Shown one piece after another: positions 36,701 through 44,154 of a DNA stretch of 64,000 nucleotides (position 1 is the stretch's first letter; each line of letters starts with the position of its first letter). The position numbers and the translations under genes were made by a program. The notes under the pieces were generated by a model. The model saw only the letters and a program-made list of their open reading frames with translations, was not told the DNA's origin and made no database searches. Origin of the DNA: Oscillospiraceae bacterium (lineage in GTDB: Bacteria > Bacillota > Clostridia > Oscillospirales > Ruminococcaceae); assembly GCA_025757845.1 (NCBI GenBank), contig CP107211.1, positions 1,612,001 to 1,676,000 on the forward strand, in the 5' to 3' direction.

Positions 36701-39174
36701 GTCTCAATGAGCTTTTCTTTTCCGCCCAGCGCTTCCATAATTTTTTCATACCGGTTCACCTGCGATTCCGTGTACTGGCTTTCCTGCTTCATCACCTTCT
36801 GCACAGTCTCGCCCTTGTCGGCCAGATATGCGGCTTTCACGCTGTCATCCTGCGCCAGCTGTCCAGCCAGTTGCTGCGGGCTTTTGTCCGATGCTTCCAT
36901 ATCCATCCGCCCGGTCAGCAGGTTGCTCCGCGCAAAGGCGCCCTCTGCCGTCTGGCGGGAAAGCTGCGCCAGTTCCCGGTTCAGCTCCCAAACCTTGCCC
37001 GCATCCACCTTGTACTCCACGCCCGGCCGTGTCGGCGTCCACGCATCTGAGCCGTAGATCTTGTTCACGCTGTTCGCCATGGGGTCGATAGTCTCGCTGC
37101 CGAATACCAGCGAGATGGGGCCGTACATGCTGTGTCCTTCCTGCGCCTTCACCACCGCAATGGACGGCGACGGCATTCCGCCCAGTTCCAGCGCTTCCTG
37201 CAGGTTCTGTTCGGTCAGGTTGTGCACCGCCACAAGGTCTTTCTGGCTGTCCACTTCCACCGGCGCCGCCAGCTGGAAACGGATATTTTTCTTTACAGGT
37301 GCGTCACTTTCCTTGCTTTCAGCATTTTTCTGTGCTATACTGGACTTAGCAGGAAAGCCCGGGCGTTCAGTGCCCTCCTCGGTTTTGAGAACCGTGTCAG
37401 CGCTTTCCTGCTTTTGTTTTATCTGCCCGTTGTCATCAAGGACCAGAAGATTACCATCCGTTCCGCAAACCTCGTGCACATAGAATTTGTTTCCCTGCTT
37501 TGTGTTTCCATACGCGTTTACGATCACAGCCTCATAGATTTCCGTCCCGCCGATCGTGACCGGTGCTGCAAACACATAAGTATTACATCCTCTTCCTTTC
37601 CAATTTTCAGCATATCCGATTTGCTTACCGTTTTGAATCACCTCTGGCACAGCAGCGATGGCGCTTTGTTTCACTGGGCCATTTCCATGTCGTACAGTTG
37701 CCTTTGCGCCTTTCTTTCCAAGTTCGACTGTTCCAAATCCGGTACGTTCAACTTTTCCACCGATACTTTCAAAATATTTAAAAATGTTATCTGTATTTTC
37801 TTTTGGCGTCTCTCCATACGCAACTTCTTTTCCTGTAATTTGCGCAACAGGCTCCATTTTTTCAAGCTGGTCAAGATTATCGTTCAACTGTTCTTCTAGT
37901 GTTCCTTCTCCTTCCTGCAGCTGGAACTTCACCTTCTTCGCCGCCCCCTTGTTTTCAAGGGCCGCGGCGTTTTCTTTTGCCGCCCGCAGCTTCTCCATGG
38001 CCTTCTCTGCATGGGCAAAGTACTCGTCCTGCAGGGCCCGCTTCTCGGCTTCCGCCAGCCGCTGCGCTTTCAGGGCTGCCCGGTTCTCCGGGTCCTTCGC
38101 CAGCACTTCCTTTGCCCGGCTCACGATGTCGCTCAAAAGGTCCTTCACCGCGTTCATCACCTTGCGGATGGTCCCCGCCCGGCCTGCGTTCTTCTCCGCC
38201 TGCCCGCGCTGGAACTCCACCCACCGCTTGAAGCTCTCCTCGCTGTCAAAGATGCCGCGCCACGCATCGGCCACCATTTCCTCGGCCGCTTCGCCGTAGG
38301 TCAGGCCCTGCTGTGCGTAGTCGGAAAGTTTATTCCGGATCAGCTCGTCGATGTTCTCAAAGCCCTCGCTCTTGGCCAGATACTCCAGCACATGCTGCTG
38401 CACAGCCTTTGCGCCCTCAGTGTCCAAAGCGTTATACCAGTGCCAGTCCTCGTGCAGCACGGTGCCGAACACGTCTCCCGCGCTGTCTGCAAAAAAGATT
38501 TGTCCGGCAGCCGTGTCCACATAGGCCTTCACCCGCTCATCGCCTTCCAGCACTGCCTTCAGCACCGCATCGGTGTCGGTCGCCCGCGCGTTCAGCTCGA
38601 TCAGCTTTGTGGCTACCTCGTCTGCCGTGCGCATGGTGCCTTTGTACAGCACCCGTCCGCTGCCGCTCACGCTCTTTGCGCTCAGCGCACCGCCCGGTGT
38701 CCCGGTCTGCACGGCCCCGGCTTCCGCTTCGCCCTTGCCCTGCAGCCACGCGATCTTCAGCGCCGCTTCTCCGCCGGGCTGTGCCAGCACATAGTCCGTG
38801 TTCACCGCAAGGCCGTTCATACCCTTCGCCAGCTCCATAGCCTTGTCAAAAGTGGTCACGTCCTCCATCTGTCCCAGCCGGTACAGGCTGGAGGCCGCCG
38901 CCGCATACCGGCTCTCGTCCGCAATGCCCGTCGGCATGTTCCGGCTCAGCGTCTGTGCCGCGCCCTCGCTCACCTTCCAGCGCAGCAGCTCCCGCTGTAC
39001 GCTGCTCTTCTGCGCGCCCTCGCTGCGCACTTCCAGCCCGGCCGTCTCCCGCAGGGCTGCCGGTTCCGCCTGCTGTGCAAAGGCTCCCCCACCGCGGGAG
39101 CTGTCGAGCGAATGCGAGACTGCTGGAGTTTCCACCGTTTCCCCCGGTGTTTTCCACGCTTTTCCCGTTGACAT
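30739..39174 (-). CDS. giant phage polyvalent/internal virion protein, about 2,811 residues
   Basis: One uninterrupted frame. Near residue 241 is a zinc-protease motif HEDWH (HExxH) with a later EEMVADAW that could give the third ligand. Residues about 450-570 (GNGPVKQSAIAAVPEVIQNG, CNTYVFAAPVTIGGTEIYEA) resemble the nuclease-like or LPD domains of large polyvalent phage proteins. A long charged coiled coil spans about 1490-1630, and a hydrophobic segment lies near 2420 (AVFAMMKIGADFLL). Such proteins are packaged and ejected with DNA. The ATG at 39174 has only a weak G-rich site. This frame overlaps the preceding gene by 329 bases, and the pair may be one gene split by an indel in a G-run at 39175..39179. 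Confidence 0.8.
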   Translation of the reverse strand: MSTGKAWKTPGETVETPAVSHSLDSSRGGGAFAQQAEPAALRETAGLEVRSEGAQKSSVQRELLRWKVSEGAAQTLSRNMPTGIADESRYAAAASSLYRLGQMEDVTTFDKAMELAKGMNGLAVNTDYVLAQPGGEAALKIAWLQGKGEAEAGAVQTGTPGGALSAKSVSGSGRVLYKGTMRTADEVATKLIELNARATDTDAVLKAVLEGDERVKAYVDTAAGQIFFADSAGDVFGTVLHEDWHWYNALDTEGAKAVQQHVLEYLAKSEGFENIDELIRNKLSDYAQQGLTYGEAAEEMVADAWRGIFDSEESFKRWVEFQRGQAEKNAGRAGTIRKVMNAVKDLLSDIVSRAKEVLAKDPENRAALKAQRLAEAEKRALQDEYFAHAEKAMEKLRAAKENAAALENKGAAKKVKFQLQEGEGTLEEQLNDNLDQLEKMEPVAQITGKEVAYGETPKENTDNIFKYFESIGGKVERTGFGTVELGKKGAKATVRHGNGPVKQSAIAAVPEVIQNGKQIGYAENWKGRGCNTYVFAAPVTIGGTEIYEAVIVNAYGNTKQGNKFYVHEVCGTDGNLLVLDDNGQIKQKQESADTVLKTEEGTERPGFPAKSSIAQKNAESKESDAPVKKNIRFQLAAPVEVDSQKDLVAVHNLTEQNLQEALELGGMPSPSIAVVKAQEGHSMYGPISLVFGSETIDPMANSVNKIYGSDAWTPTRPGVEYKVDAGKVWELNRELAQLSRQTAEGAFARSNLLTGRMDMEASDKSPQQLAGQLAQDDSVKAAYLADKGETVQKVMKQESQYTESQVNRYEKIMEALGGKEKLIETVETDEANGNHDGVNAVLEKVRQAEKEWAMEELKWSEEKAQKKADKLIAPMVRARLMNAYEYATAENTEATMVQDTEAMQQELRKKAPDADVEQWLLPKMEKVLGEKGIYNGKDPYTKTGNRRSFAQLHYKYTLENLVQAMNQQQEARGQGALGVSAKGLMSTATTEYGTLDEVRADKGRLQQMPEETYNKLLEEADGAIAEVVKRIRSETAAHADNSFEEQEAIGNILMQAAQGKRTAATIGKVFAKEGYIIGKDTAQRILKLYNDVAKIPTGYFEAKPQRAVGFDEVRAAILPDDASRELIDELQQKGVKVELYKAGDDAQRTAVLNRVPDVRFQIAEQADRDAKRNEQQQASRVIAEKAAALDTLSQFFGLTRGVNVSRSAVDELAGRWLKANGSKADRAKLAQETEVLVNYLKADGADMNKAEALAETLAGEIQDGAMYRNSELWDEYPELHKLEYTVNKSGQAKAELVKRYGSWSEAVAEARRHGVTLRQAEGVRDGNPAEQYESLVNDDRAVGGVTDGAKALWKQAAEQAGVAGSLSFESTEWLDVLMNLHDAIKPKTMSRFADKAEYEDARVELAGRIIGDIMQLPQLTDAQAIFEGIQRHNLEAAKAAAGDAARAAEVEKSLRGVQKVQSREFNRRLAENQRTAGRNAEVQQVSELQKRNAKAEKQLDANLELLGVDVSNVGDLNEKLTVLRETYEREWKAERKRMRTELQQMRDEARLEVRQLRGENADLARQVRDEQRRADKAEYSLIVQENEIMEWEEENQRKAEAWQQKQAQRNALAAEVARQQRDEEIAIAKRVAEKRVQKARDGRKMDELKRGIRQDAAALNQMVLRPSKGKYVSKRLIEQAAEVAKIADMTVLNDKAVAQLTRLQNSIQASMGSEGSPTAMTTEWEQTGVPKLITALQTDLTAWKDAKLADLQAKLAEAEELPYSEKALALQERLRKRIRETESRTYLPMTVDQMRMLKAITSATLHVIRNENKTVSLAKAEEVSKIADEAAYEVTLSKGNHPGGALDGLQNLLTKYNLDMLGAERVLRMLGGYKNGGQMEKIGQMLNDGQYRQTKITIEGEKLFADVTGAKHAKEAQAFAGPGADLVDVGLRDTDHNAVPLTHAQLCSLYMHLQNKDSREHLMTGGMVVPDAQLYSKGDVEQAYQKGQLVQLGMLSDGHGEAMADTILNTLEAAMTDYDRAWCADMKEFFGNYTTKLINETSLQLVGYKRATVQNYYPIAVDKAALATEIEGVKLDATIEGRGFLKNRVKSSKPILLEECSSVVQRSLRDTAAYAGLAAPIRDVQKILNAGVETRDGVKTLKNGVIKEQWGTKAVSYLDDLLTDLQTTQRHRSNGVSRMLSTLRGNYAGAVLTLNPGVAIAQAASLPTAAAVLGGDTMASVMPFVRDTMTSVVPFLKSKQKAALEAEIAEHGDVLLQWRKRGAGKGELQSIGKRETLVQKGMDKVPGWLTGWINGMDEITVAALWEGSKAYVKNHAAEFEGAGETGSPAYWEAVNRTYQKVIEQTQPNYTVMQRAGIQRNPDEMVKTFTMFTTQRFQNAGILIDAVGDWKAQAARYKADASDANKAELQRATKQRDRAILSQAAQVAVFAMMKIGADFLLHRWDREQDENGDVTLKSMVSRFFSLSTESTMGNFLFGSELYSLIDNAIEGKDYDVISATNISAVNDMASDVVKFTAELKKDTSEMDEAELEKHHKKLMEKGMALIENGFEIVGVPYGNGRKMVDAVRGYWDDAQNVAQGGKFSFNSLPESATGQYDRLYNAYASGDADEAQAAVEKLVAMGKEGEIYKQLKTRLKKYDADTRAAAKAQMEGNEAERYRLETETIEALYDVLGIRKNVKEDAPKREAVIDCVTGAVNALETEMLKGDAGDMYADLGEAVDSRKAQDVQAEYDRLMKAGRTPSSVKSKLTELAKPEYLAGSDADKQQLADVLLALTDTDGNALYTEKTFAQWEKAAEKATQAEPEEDPYALLR

Positions 39175-41947
39175 CCCCCGCCCGCTGTGATACAGTTGTG
39201 TCGGCGGAAGTAACTGCACTTAACGTTCCGGACGTGTCTCTGGGGTCGGCAACGGCATCCATAGAGGGCTGCAGAGCTTTCGCTATTTCTTTTTCCGGTA
39301 CTCCTACAGAAGATAAATATTCCGACACGATAAAGTTTCGGCTCTTCTTTGTATCACAGACGGCTTCCACAACAATGTGGGAGCCGTCTATTTTTTTCTC
39401 AAAGATCACGATGGGTGCTTTTTTGCGGTTCCCGGTATAATATCCGTCCGCTTTTCGCGTTGCCAGATACGCATTGTCAAAGTGGTTCAGCACATACGCC
39501 GCCCGCGCCACGTCCGCGCTGTTCTTCATGGTGCCGTCGGCGCTGCCATCCCCGCCTGCGTGCCGGTTGGTGATGTGTTTCACCGCGTTGGCATCCATCA
39601 TCGTCACCTTGCCCACCTTGTCAAGGCCGGTCAACTGCTGCATGGCGTCCCGCATCCTGTCGCTGGTCTCGGTCACAGTGTAGGGTTCCAGATCTTCGCC
39701 CGCCCGCACCCGGTCCACGTATTCCGCAAGGCCTGGGTCAACGCTCTGTTTGTATTCCTCAATGCTGGCGTTCTGCGCCGGGGTGTGCACCGCCGGGTCA
39801 TCGTTCACCGCCGTCTGCTCTGCCTTTTGTGCCGCCGTTCCCAAGGCTCCCTCCCTGAGGGAGCTGTCGCCCGTAGGCGACTGAGGGAGTTCGTCCCCCA
39901 AGGCTTCCCCCTCGGGAGAGCTGTCAGCGCCCTGCGCTGACGGAGAGGGTCCATTCCGCTGTCCGGTCTGTCCTTCCGCCTCCAGCGCCGCGCTCATCCT
40001 GCCCAGCTGCGTGCCCACGGCACCGCCCAGCGCGCCGGATGCGCCGCCCGTCAGGCCGCTCTCCAGTGCCGTCAAAAAGGTGTCTCTGTTAAACAGCTCC
40101 TCGGCCGCCTGCGCGTCGCCCAGGGCCGCGTCAATGGCCTTGTCCGCATAGGTCTCCACAAAGGCCTGCATGGCGTTGTCGATGCCGCCGGAAATGGCAT
40201 TCGCCACCGTCGGGTACTGCTGCGCCAGTACGCCGTTGTCTGCCACGCTGCGCACCACGTCCGCCAGCTTCCCCGCCAGCGTGTCCTTGGCGTAGTCGCT
40301 GCCCATGGTCCGGGCAAGGTCTGCCGCGCCCACGCTGTTGATGGCCCAGCCCGCGCCAAACTTCGCAAGGCCGCCTGCCAGCGTCTTGCCTGCGCTCTCG
40401 CCCTTCTCGATGCTCTGGCCCATGCTCTCCGCGCCGCCCTGGGCGCTCAGCACCGGCAGCACCAGCGCCGGGCTGATGCCCGCCACCGCAAGGTTCTCCG
40501 CCGCACTGGTGGTCACCCCCATCAGCTGGCGCGCAATGGGGCTCATGCCCGCCTGCGCCGCTTCGTTCAGCTGCTGGCCGCGCTTGTACATCTGGTAACC
40601 CAGGCTCTTCTCCGGGTCGATGCCCTCGCTCACTTTTGCCCCGCTGATCCGCGCCCGCATCCGGTCGATCTCGCTCTGGCTGTAGCCCTTGGCCTTCAGC
40701 TCTTCGTCCGTGTAGGCCATGCCGGTGCTCTGGGCCGGGGCCGCCATCACCCCGCTGCTGTTCAGCTGCATGGCGTTATCCCGCCCTGCATACTGGGTCT
40801 TTCCGCCGGTCATCAGGCACAGCAGTTTCCACTGCCGGTTGTCGCTCTTCACGCTCTCCTGCAGCTCGTTCCAGTTTTTGCCGGTCTCCACTGCGTTCTG
40901 CACGCTCCGCACGGCCGTCTCGCCCGCCATCAGCGGGGCCGACGCCACCGTGTCCACAATGCCGCCGATCGTGTTGGAGGTGCGCCGCGCCGCCCGCTGC
41001 CAGTCCGGCAGGGCATCAAAGTCGGCAATGTACTGCCGCGCCTCGTGGATCTGCTTGCGGCTGTAGCCCTTGGCCAGCAGCTCCGCGTCGGTGTACTCCC
41101 GCTTTTCCGTGCTCGTTTCTGCCGTCGGCGCACTGGCCATTGCCCCGCTCACGCTTATCGGCTGCATGGCGTTGTTTCGTTCAGCATAGGTCTTGTTCCC
41201 CTTGCCGGTGCGCAGCAGCCGCACCAGCTGCCGGTGCTGCGGGTCTGCATCCATCCACTGGTTCAGCCGGTCGAAATCGCTGAACTCGTCGGTTGCCTTC
41301 AGCTCTTCGGTCTCCTGCTTCAGCTGCTGTGCATCCCGCGCATACCAGCTTTCCACCCGCTTTGCGTCCGCATCCTTGATCTGCTTTTTTACGCTCTCCG
41401 CGTTCGGTGCACTGGCCATTGCCCCGCTCGCGCTCTGCATCGGCATGGCGTTGTTTCGCTCGGCATAGGTCTTTCCGCTCTTGGTCCCGGTCCCCAGCAC
41501 CTTGGCCGCCGGGGCGCTGTTCTTGCCCGTTCCCAGCCACTCCGGCTGTCCGGTGCGTTCCACCGTCGGCAACTTTGATCCCGCCTTTTTCGTGGTCTGC
41601 ACGCTTTGGGTCCCGGTCATCTGCCCCAGCACCTGCGCGCTCAGGCTTCCGCTCGTGGGGTTCTGGTTGCTCTTTCCCGCGCTCTGCGTCCCGGCTTTCT
41701 GTGCCGTGCTGCGCACGCTGGTGCCAGCGCTCCGGTTCACCCAGGCGTCGGTACTTTTGGCCGCCGGCTTGGTCCCGCTGCCCGTCCGCAGCGCGTCGAT
41801 TTTTTCCGCACTCCAGCCGGTGCTTCCGCTGCTCCGCGCTGGGGCCGTCGTGCTTTTCGGTGCCGCGCTCTGGCCGGTTCCTGCTGTTCTCTTCTGCCCA
41901 TTATTCTGTTTGCGCAGCTTTTCAATGTCCTGTGCGCTCCATCCCAT
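38846..41947 (-). CDS. phage internal/polyvalent protein with repeats and PBECR-like nuclease domain
   Basis: 1,033 residues. The first 400 hold two WSAQDIEKLRK / WSAEKIDALRT repeats and three copies of a linker like KTYAERNNAM..SGAMASAP, each followed by a helical unit; YTDAELLAKGYSRKQI and YTDEELKAKGYSQSEI form a further pair. Residues 430-680 are hydrophobic and helical. Residues about 770-890 (MMDANAVKHITNRHAGG, IVVEAVCDTKKSRNFIVSEYL) match the phage Barnase-EndoU-ColicinE5/D-RelE-like nuclease type. The last 70 or so residues are Arg/Gly-rich and look like out-of-frame translation, so the true protein probably continues into the frame of the next gene. Confidence 0.75.
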   Translation of the reverse strand: MGWSAQDIEKLRKQNNGQKRTAGTGQSAAPKSTTAPARSSGSTGWSAEKIDALRTGSGTKPAAKSTDAWVNRSAGTSVRSTAQKAGTQSAGKSNQNPTSGSLSAQVLGQMTGTQSVQTTKKAGSKLPTVERTGQPEWLGTGKNSAPAAKVLGTGTKSGKTYAERNNAMPMQSASGAMASAPNAESVKKQIKDADAKRVESWYARDAQQLKQETEELKATDEFSDFDRLNQWMDADPQHRQLVRLLRTGKGNKTYAERNNAMQPISVSGAMASAPTAETSTEKREYTDAELLAKGYSRKQIHEARQYIADFDALPDWQRAARRTSNTIGGIVDTVASAPLMAGETAVRSVQNAVETGKNWNELQESVKSDNRQWKLLCLMTGGKTQYAGRDNAMQLNSSGVMAAPAQSTGMAYTDEELKAKGYSQSEIDRMRARISGAKVSEGIDPEKSLGYQMYKRGQQLNEAAQAGMSPIARQLMGVTTSAAENLAVAGISPALVLPVLSAQGGAESMGQSIEKGESAGKTLAGGLAKFGAGWAINSVGAADLARTMGSDYAKDTLAGKLADVVRSVADNGVLAQQYPTVANAISGGIDNAMQAFVETYADKAIDAALGDAQAAEELFNRDTFLTALESGLTGGASGALGGAVGTQLGRMSAALEAEGQTGQRNGPSPSAQGADSSPEGEALGDELPQSPTGDSSLREGALGTAAQKAEQTAVNDDPAVHTPAQNASIEEYKQSVDPGLAEYVDRVRAGEDLEPYTVTETSDRMRDAMQQLTGLDKVGKVTMMDANAVKHITNRHAGGDGSADGTMKNSADVARAAYVLNHFDNAYLATRKADGYYTGNRKKAPIVIFEKKIDGSHIVVEAVCDTKKSRNFIVSEYLSSVGVPEKEIAKALQPSMDAVADPRDTSGTLSAVTSADTTVSQRAGDVNGKSVENTGGNGGNSSSLAFARQLPRWGSLCTAGGTGSPAGDGRAGSAQRGRAEEQRTAGAAALEGERGRGTDAEPEHADGHCGREPVCGGGLQPVPAGTDGGRDHF
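39081..39127. repeat. palindromic repeat element, copy C
   Basis: Reads GGCTCCC..GGGAGC followed by a second degenerate stem GTCGAGCG..GCGAGAC and GGAG. It lies in the overlap of the two giant genes and is translated in the downstream frame as TPAVSHSLDSSRGGGAFA, the same peptide frame as copies A and B. Confidence 0.6.
39175..39179 (-). other. G-run where the two giant reading frames can be joined
   Basis: Minus strand reads CGG GCG GGG GAT G in the upstream frame and GGG ATG in the downstream frame. Dropping one G gives an unbroken protein of about 3,730 residues. This could be an indel error, a mutation, or a programmed +1 shift; no classical slippery heptamer is seen. Confidence 0.4.
39843..39889. 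repeat. palindromic repeat element, copy A
   Basis: GGCTCCCTC..GAGGGAGC, then stem GTCGCC-CGTA-GGCGAC, then TGAGGGAG. It is the best formed of five copies in the window. Inside the 38846..41947 gene it is translated as LPQSPTGDSSLREGALG. Confidence 0.75.
39899..39949. repeat. palindromic repeat element, copy B
   Basis: GGCTTCCCCCTCGGGAGAGC, then stem GTCAGCGC..GCGCTGAC, then GGAGAGGG. It lies 10 bases from copy A in the same orientation and is translated as PSPSAQGADSSPEGEALG in the same peptide frame. Confidence 0.75.
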
Positions 41948-41959
41948 ACGCTCACCTCA

Positions 41960-43357
41960 TCACTTCGTTCCGCGCCACTCGTAGTCGATCTGGTTCATAA
42001 TGGCCGAGATCTGGTCGCTGCTCAGGCTCGTGTTGTTGGCCAGCTCGTTTGCGATCTGGTTCTGGCTGTACCCGCTGTTGGCCATCTTCCGCGCGTTGTA
42101 CATACCCTGCTCCCAGGCCGTGCCGTTGGCTTTGCCCGGGTTGCCCGTTCCAGTCAGCCGCTGGATGCGCCCCGCATCGGCCAGCGTGTCCTCGTAGTAG
42201 CTTCGCCGCTGGTCGTCCGGCTTCATGTTGCTGTATTCTTTAAACATCGTGTTCAGCTGCGGCTGAGTGTACCCGTCCACCTTGCTGCTCCTGCTCTTCG
42301 TGCTGCTCCCGCTCTTCGTACTGCGGCTCGTGCCGCCGCTCCCGCTTCTGGTCGTGGTCTTGTACCGGTTGCTGATGGCCAGCTGGCTTGCGTACTTGGC
42401 AAGGTCTGCCTGGTTCAGCCGGTTTGCAATGGTGCTGTAGCTGTCCACGCTCCCCGTGGGCAGCCCCGCCATCTGCAGGTAGTTGTTCGCCGCCGTGTCG
42501 TAGCCGCTGCCTGCAAGCCCGGCCGCCGTGGTCAGATAGTCCAGCTTGTCCTTGTCCACCTGCGACAGGCCCTGCCAGCTGTCCAGCATCGTGTCCGTCA
42601 GCCCGTACTGGTTCAGGATCTGCTTTGCCGCATCGTCAAAACCTGCCTCCTTGTAGCTTGCCGCCTGCTGCAAAGCCGCCATCTGGTCGCTCAGCTCGGT
42701 GCGGCTCAGGTTGTCGTTGTACTGCCGCAGGGCAAAGGCATTCTCCCAGTCCTGCTGCCGGTACCCCTTGTAGGCGTCGTACCCTTCCAGCGCGGCCGCG
42801 CCCACGTTCTTCACCACGTTCCACACGTTGCTCAAAAAGTCGCTGTTCTCCTGCCGGGCCTGCTGGGTGCGTCCGTACCGGTAATTCCGCAAGTTCGCCG
42901 CATCCGCCACGCTGCCGTCGTACTCGCTGCGTGCAAGCTGGTCCTGCGTCAGCAGGTTGTCCAGCTGGGTGCCCCGGCCTGCAAGTTCCTGCTGCCACTG
43001 GCTCAGGGCATCCGCCCGCGCCTGGGCGTACACGTTGGCGGTCTGGCCCGTCTCCCCGGCCGCCGCCTGCTGTGCCGCGCTCTTGGCCCAGTCCGTGCCG
43101 TACCCGCCGCTAAGGCTGTTTGCCACCTGCTCGGCCGCACTGGCCCCCGCTCCTGCATTGCCAAACAGGCGGCTCAGGGCACCCCGGTAGGTGCCATTCT
43201 GGCTGTCAAAACCCAGTCCTGCGCTGTTGGCACTGTCCATGCCCGCCAGCGCGTTCTGGATCCCTTCGTCGTAGCGGTTCTCATACGCTCCCGGCATGGC
43301 CGCTTCCGCCTGTGCCTGCTGTTTCTGCTGGTCGTTCAGTCTCTTGATGGTCCCCAT
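41960..43357 (-). CDS. putative DNA-ejection/internal virion protein
   Basis: 465 residues, rich in Gln, Ala, Ser and Tyr and mostly helical, with no membrane segment except a short hydrophobic patch (FLSNVWNVVKNVGAAALEGY). The C-terminal part has a Ser/Lys/Thr-rich linker (residues 325-355) and YSQNQIANELANNTSLSSDQI, similar in style to the YSRKQI units of the next gene. The gene lies between the portal-proximal genes and the giant proteins, as ejection proteins do in short-tailed phages. No sequence family is recognised. Confidence 0.6.
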   Translation of the reverse strand: MGTIKRLNDQQKQQAQAEAAMPGAYENRYDEGIQNALAGMDSANSAGLGFDSQNGTYRGALSRLFGNAGAGASAAEQVANSLSGGYGTDWAKSAAQQAAAGETGQTANVYAQARADALSQWQQELAGRGTQLDNLLTQDQLARSEYDGSVADAANLRNYRYGRTQQARQENSDFLSNVWNVVKNVGAAALEGYDAYKGYRQQDWENAFALRQYNDNLSRTELSDQMAALQQAASYKEAGFDDAAKQILNQYGLTDTMLDSWQGLSQVDKDKLDYLTTAAGLAGSGYDTAANNYLQMAGLPTGSVDSYSTIANRLNQADLAKYASQLAISNRYKTTTRSGSGGTSRSTKSGSSTKSRSSKVDGYTQPQLNTMFKEYSNMKPDDQRRSYYEDTLADAGRIQRLTGTGNPGKANGTAWEQGMYNARKMANSGYSQNQIANELANNTSLSSDQISAIMNQIDYEWRGTK

Positions 43358-43372
43358 GCTCTACCTCCATTC

Positions 43373-43957
43373 TCAGATAAAGAAAAACGGCAGGATCTGC
43401 GCCGCAATGCCCAGCACGCTGAACAGCCCGTTCAGGGTGCTGCTCACGTTCTGCTGCCGCTGTGCATAGGCGTTGTTGTACTCGTTCTGCCTGTAGCTCA
43501 GGTCGTTGTACCAGTTCGACAGGTCTTTCTGGTACTTGTTGTAGTCATTCTGCTCGGCCTCCTGCAGGCCGTTCAGCTCCTGCTGCAGCCCGCTCTTTTT
43601 CGTGTTGTACTCGCTGCGGCTCTGGCTCGTCAGGCTGTCCAGCATCGTGTCCAGGTCGCTCATGGTCGCCGCATAGGCCTTCTGGCCCGCCTGGGTTCCG
43701 TAGCTGGAGCCGTACCCGCCGGTCAGTGCGCTGGCACTGGCCTGCGCGTTCTGGTTCGCCAGCTTCGCCTTCTGGGTGTACTCGCTCTTGTACTGCTGGT
43801 ATGCCGTATCGGCCGCCGGGTCATAGTCGTAGCCGCCCAGATCATCCAGCTTGCCCATCACGTTGTCGATCTGGCCCTTGTACTTGCTCTGGTAGTCGGC
43901 CGGTTTCGTCTGTTCAAAGCGCTCCAGCTCGCTCCGCGCGTTGCTCAGTCTGCTCAT
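43373..43957 (-). CDS. putative DNA-ejection/internal virion protein, small
   Basis: 194 residues. An N-terminal helical region (SELERFEQTKPADYQSKYKG) leads to a Gly/Ser/Tyr patch (ASALTGGYGSSYGTQAG), a long Gln/Asn-rich helix (residues 115-170) and a hydrophobic C-terminus (LNGLFSVLGIAAQILPFFFI). The terminal hydrophobic helix would suit membrane insertion on infection. It shares composition with the 465-residue neighbour. Confidence 0.55.
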   Translation of the reverse strand: MSRLSNARSELERFEQTKPADYQSKYKGQIDNVMGKLDDLGGYDYDPAADTAYQQYKSEYTQKAKLANQNAQASASALTGGYGSSYGTQAGQKAYAATMSDLDTMLDSLTSQSRSEYNTKKSGLQQELNGLQEAEQNDYNKYQKDLSNWYNDLSYRQNEYNNAYAQRQQNVSSTLNGLFSVLGIAAQILPFFFI

Positions 43958-43959
43958 CT

Positions 43960-44142
43960 TCAGCTCTCCTTTCCGCTCAGATAATCCTCGCTCATGTTCT
44001 CGCTGCTAAGGTTGGTCAGCACATAGGTCAGCTGCTCGTTCAGCTGGTACAGGTAGTTCTTCAGCGCCCGCGCGTCCGCCTCCGGCATCTGGTCGCTGAA
44101 GCTCGGCAGGCCGATGCCCGCCAGTCCCGCAATGCTTGCCAT
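43960..44142 (-). CDS. small phage protein, unknown
   Basis: 60 residues, starting MASIAGLAGIGLPSFSD after AAAGGAG and ending two bases before the next start. It has a short hydrophobic N-terminus and a single helix (DARALKNYLYQLNEQLTYVLTNLSSENMSE) likely to form a coiled coil. It may be a minor virion or assembly protein between the tail-hub and ejection genes. Confidence 0.6.
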   Translation of the reverse strand: MASIAGLAGIGLPSFSDQMPEADARALKNYLYQLNEQLTYVLTNLSSENMSEDYLSGKES

Positions 44143-44154
44143 TTTCTTCTCCTT

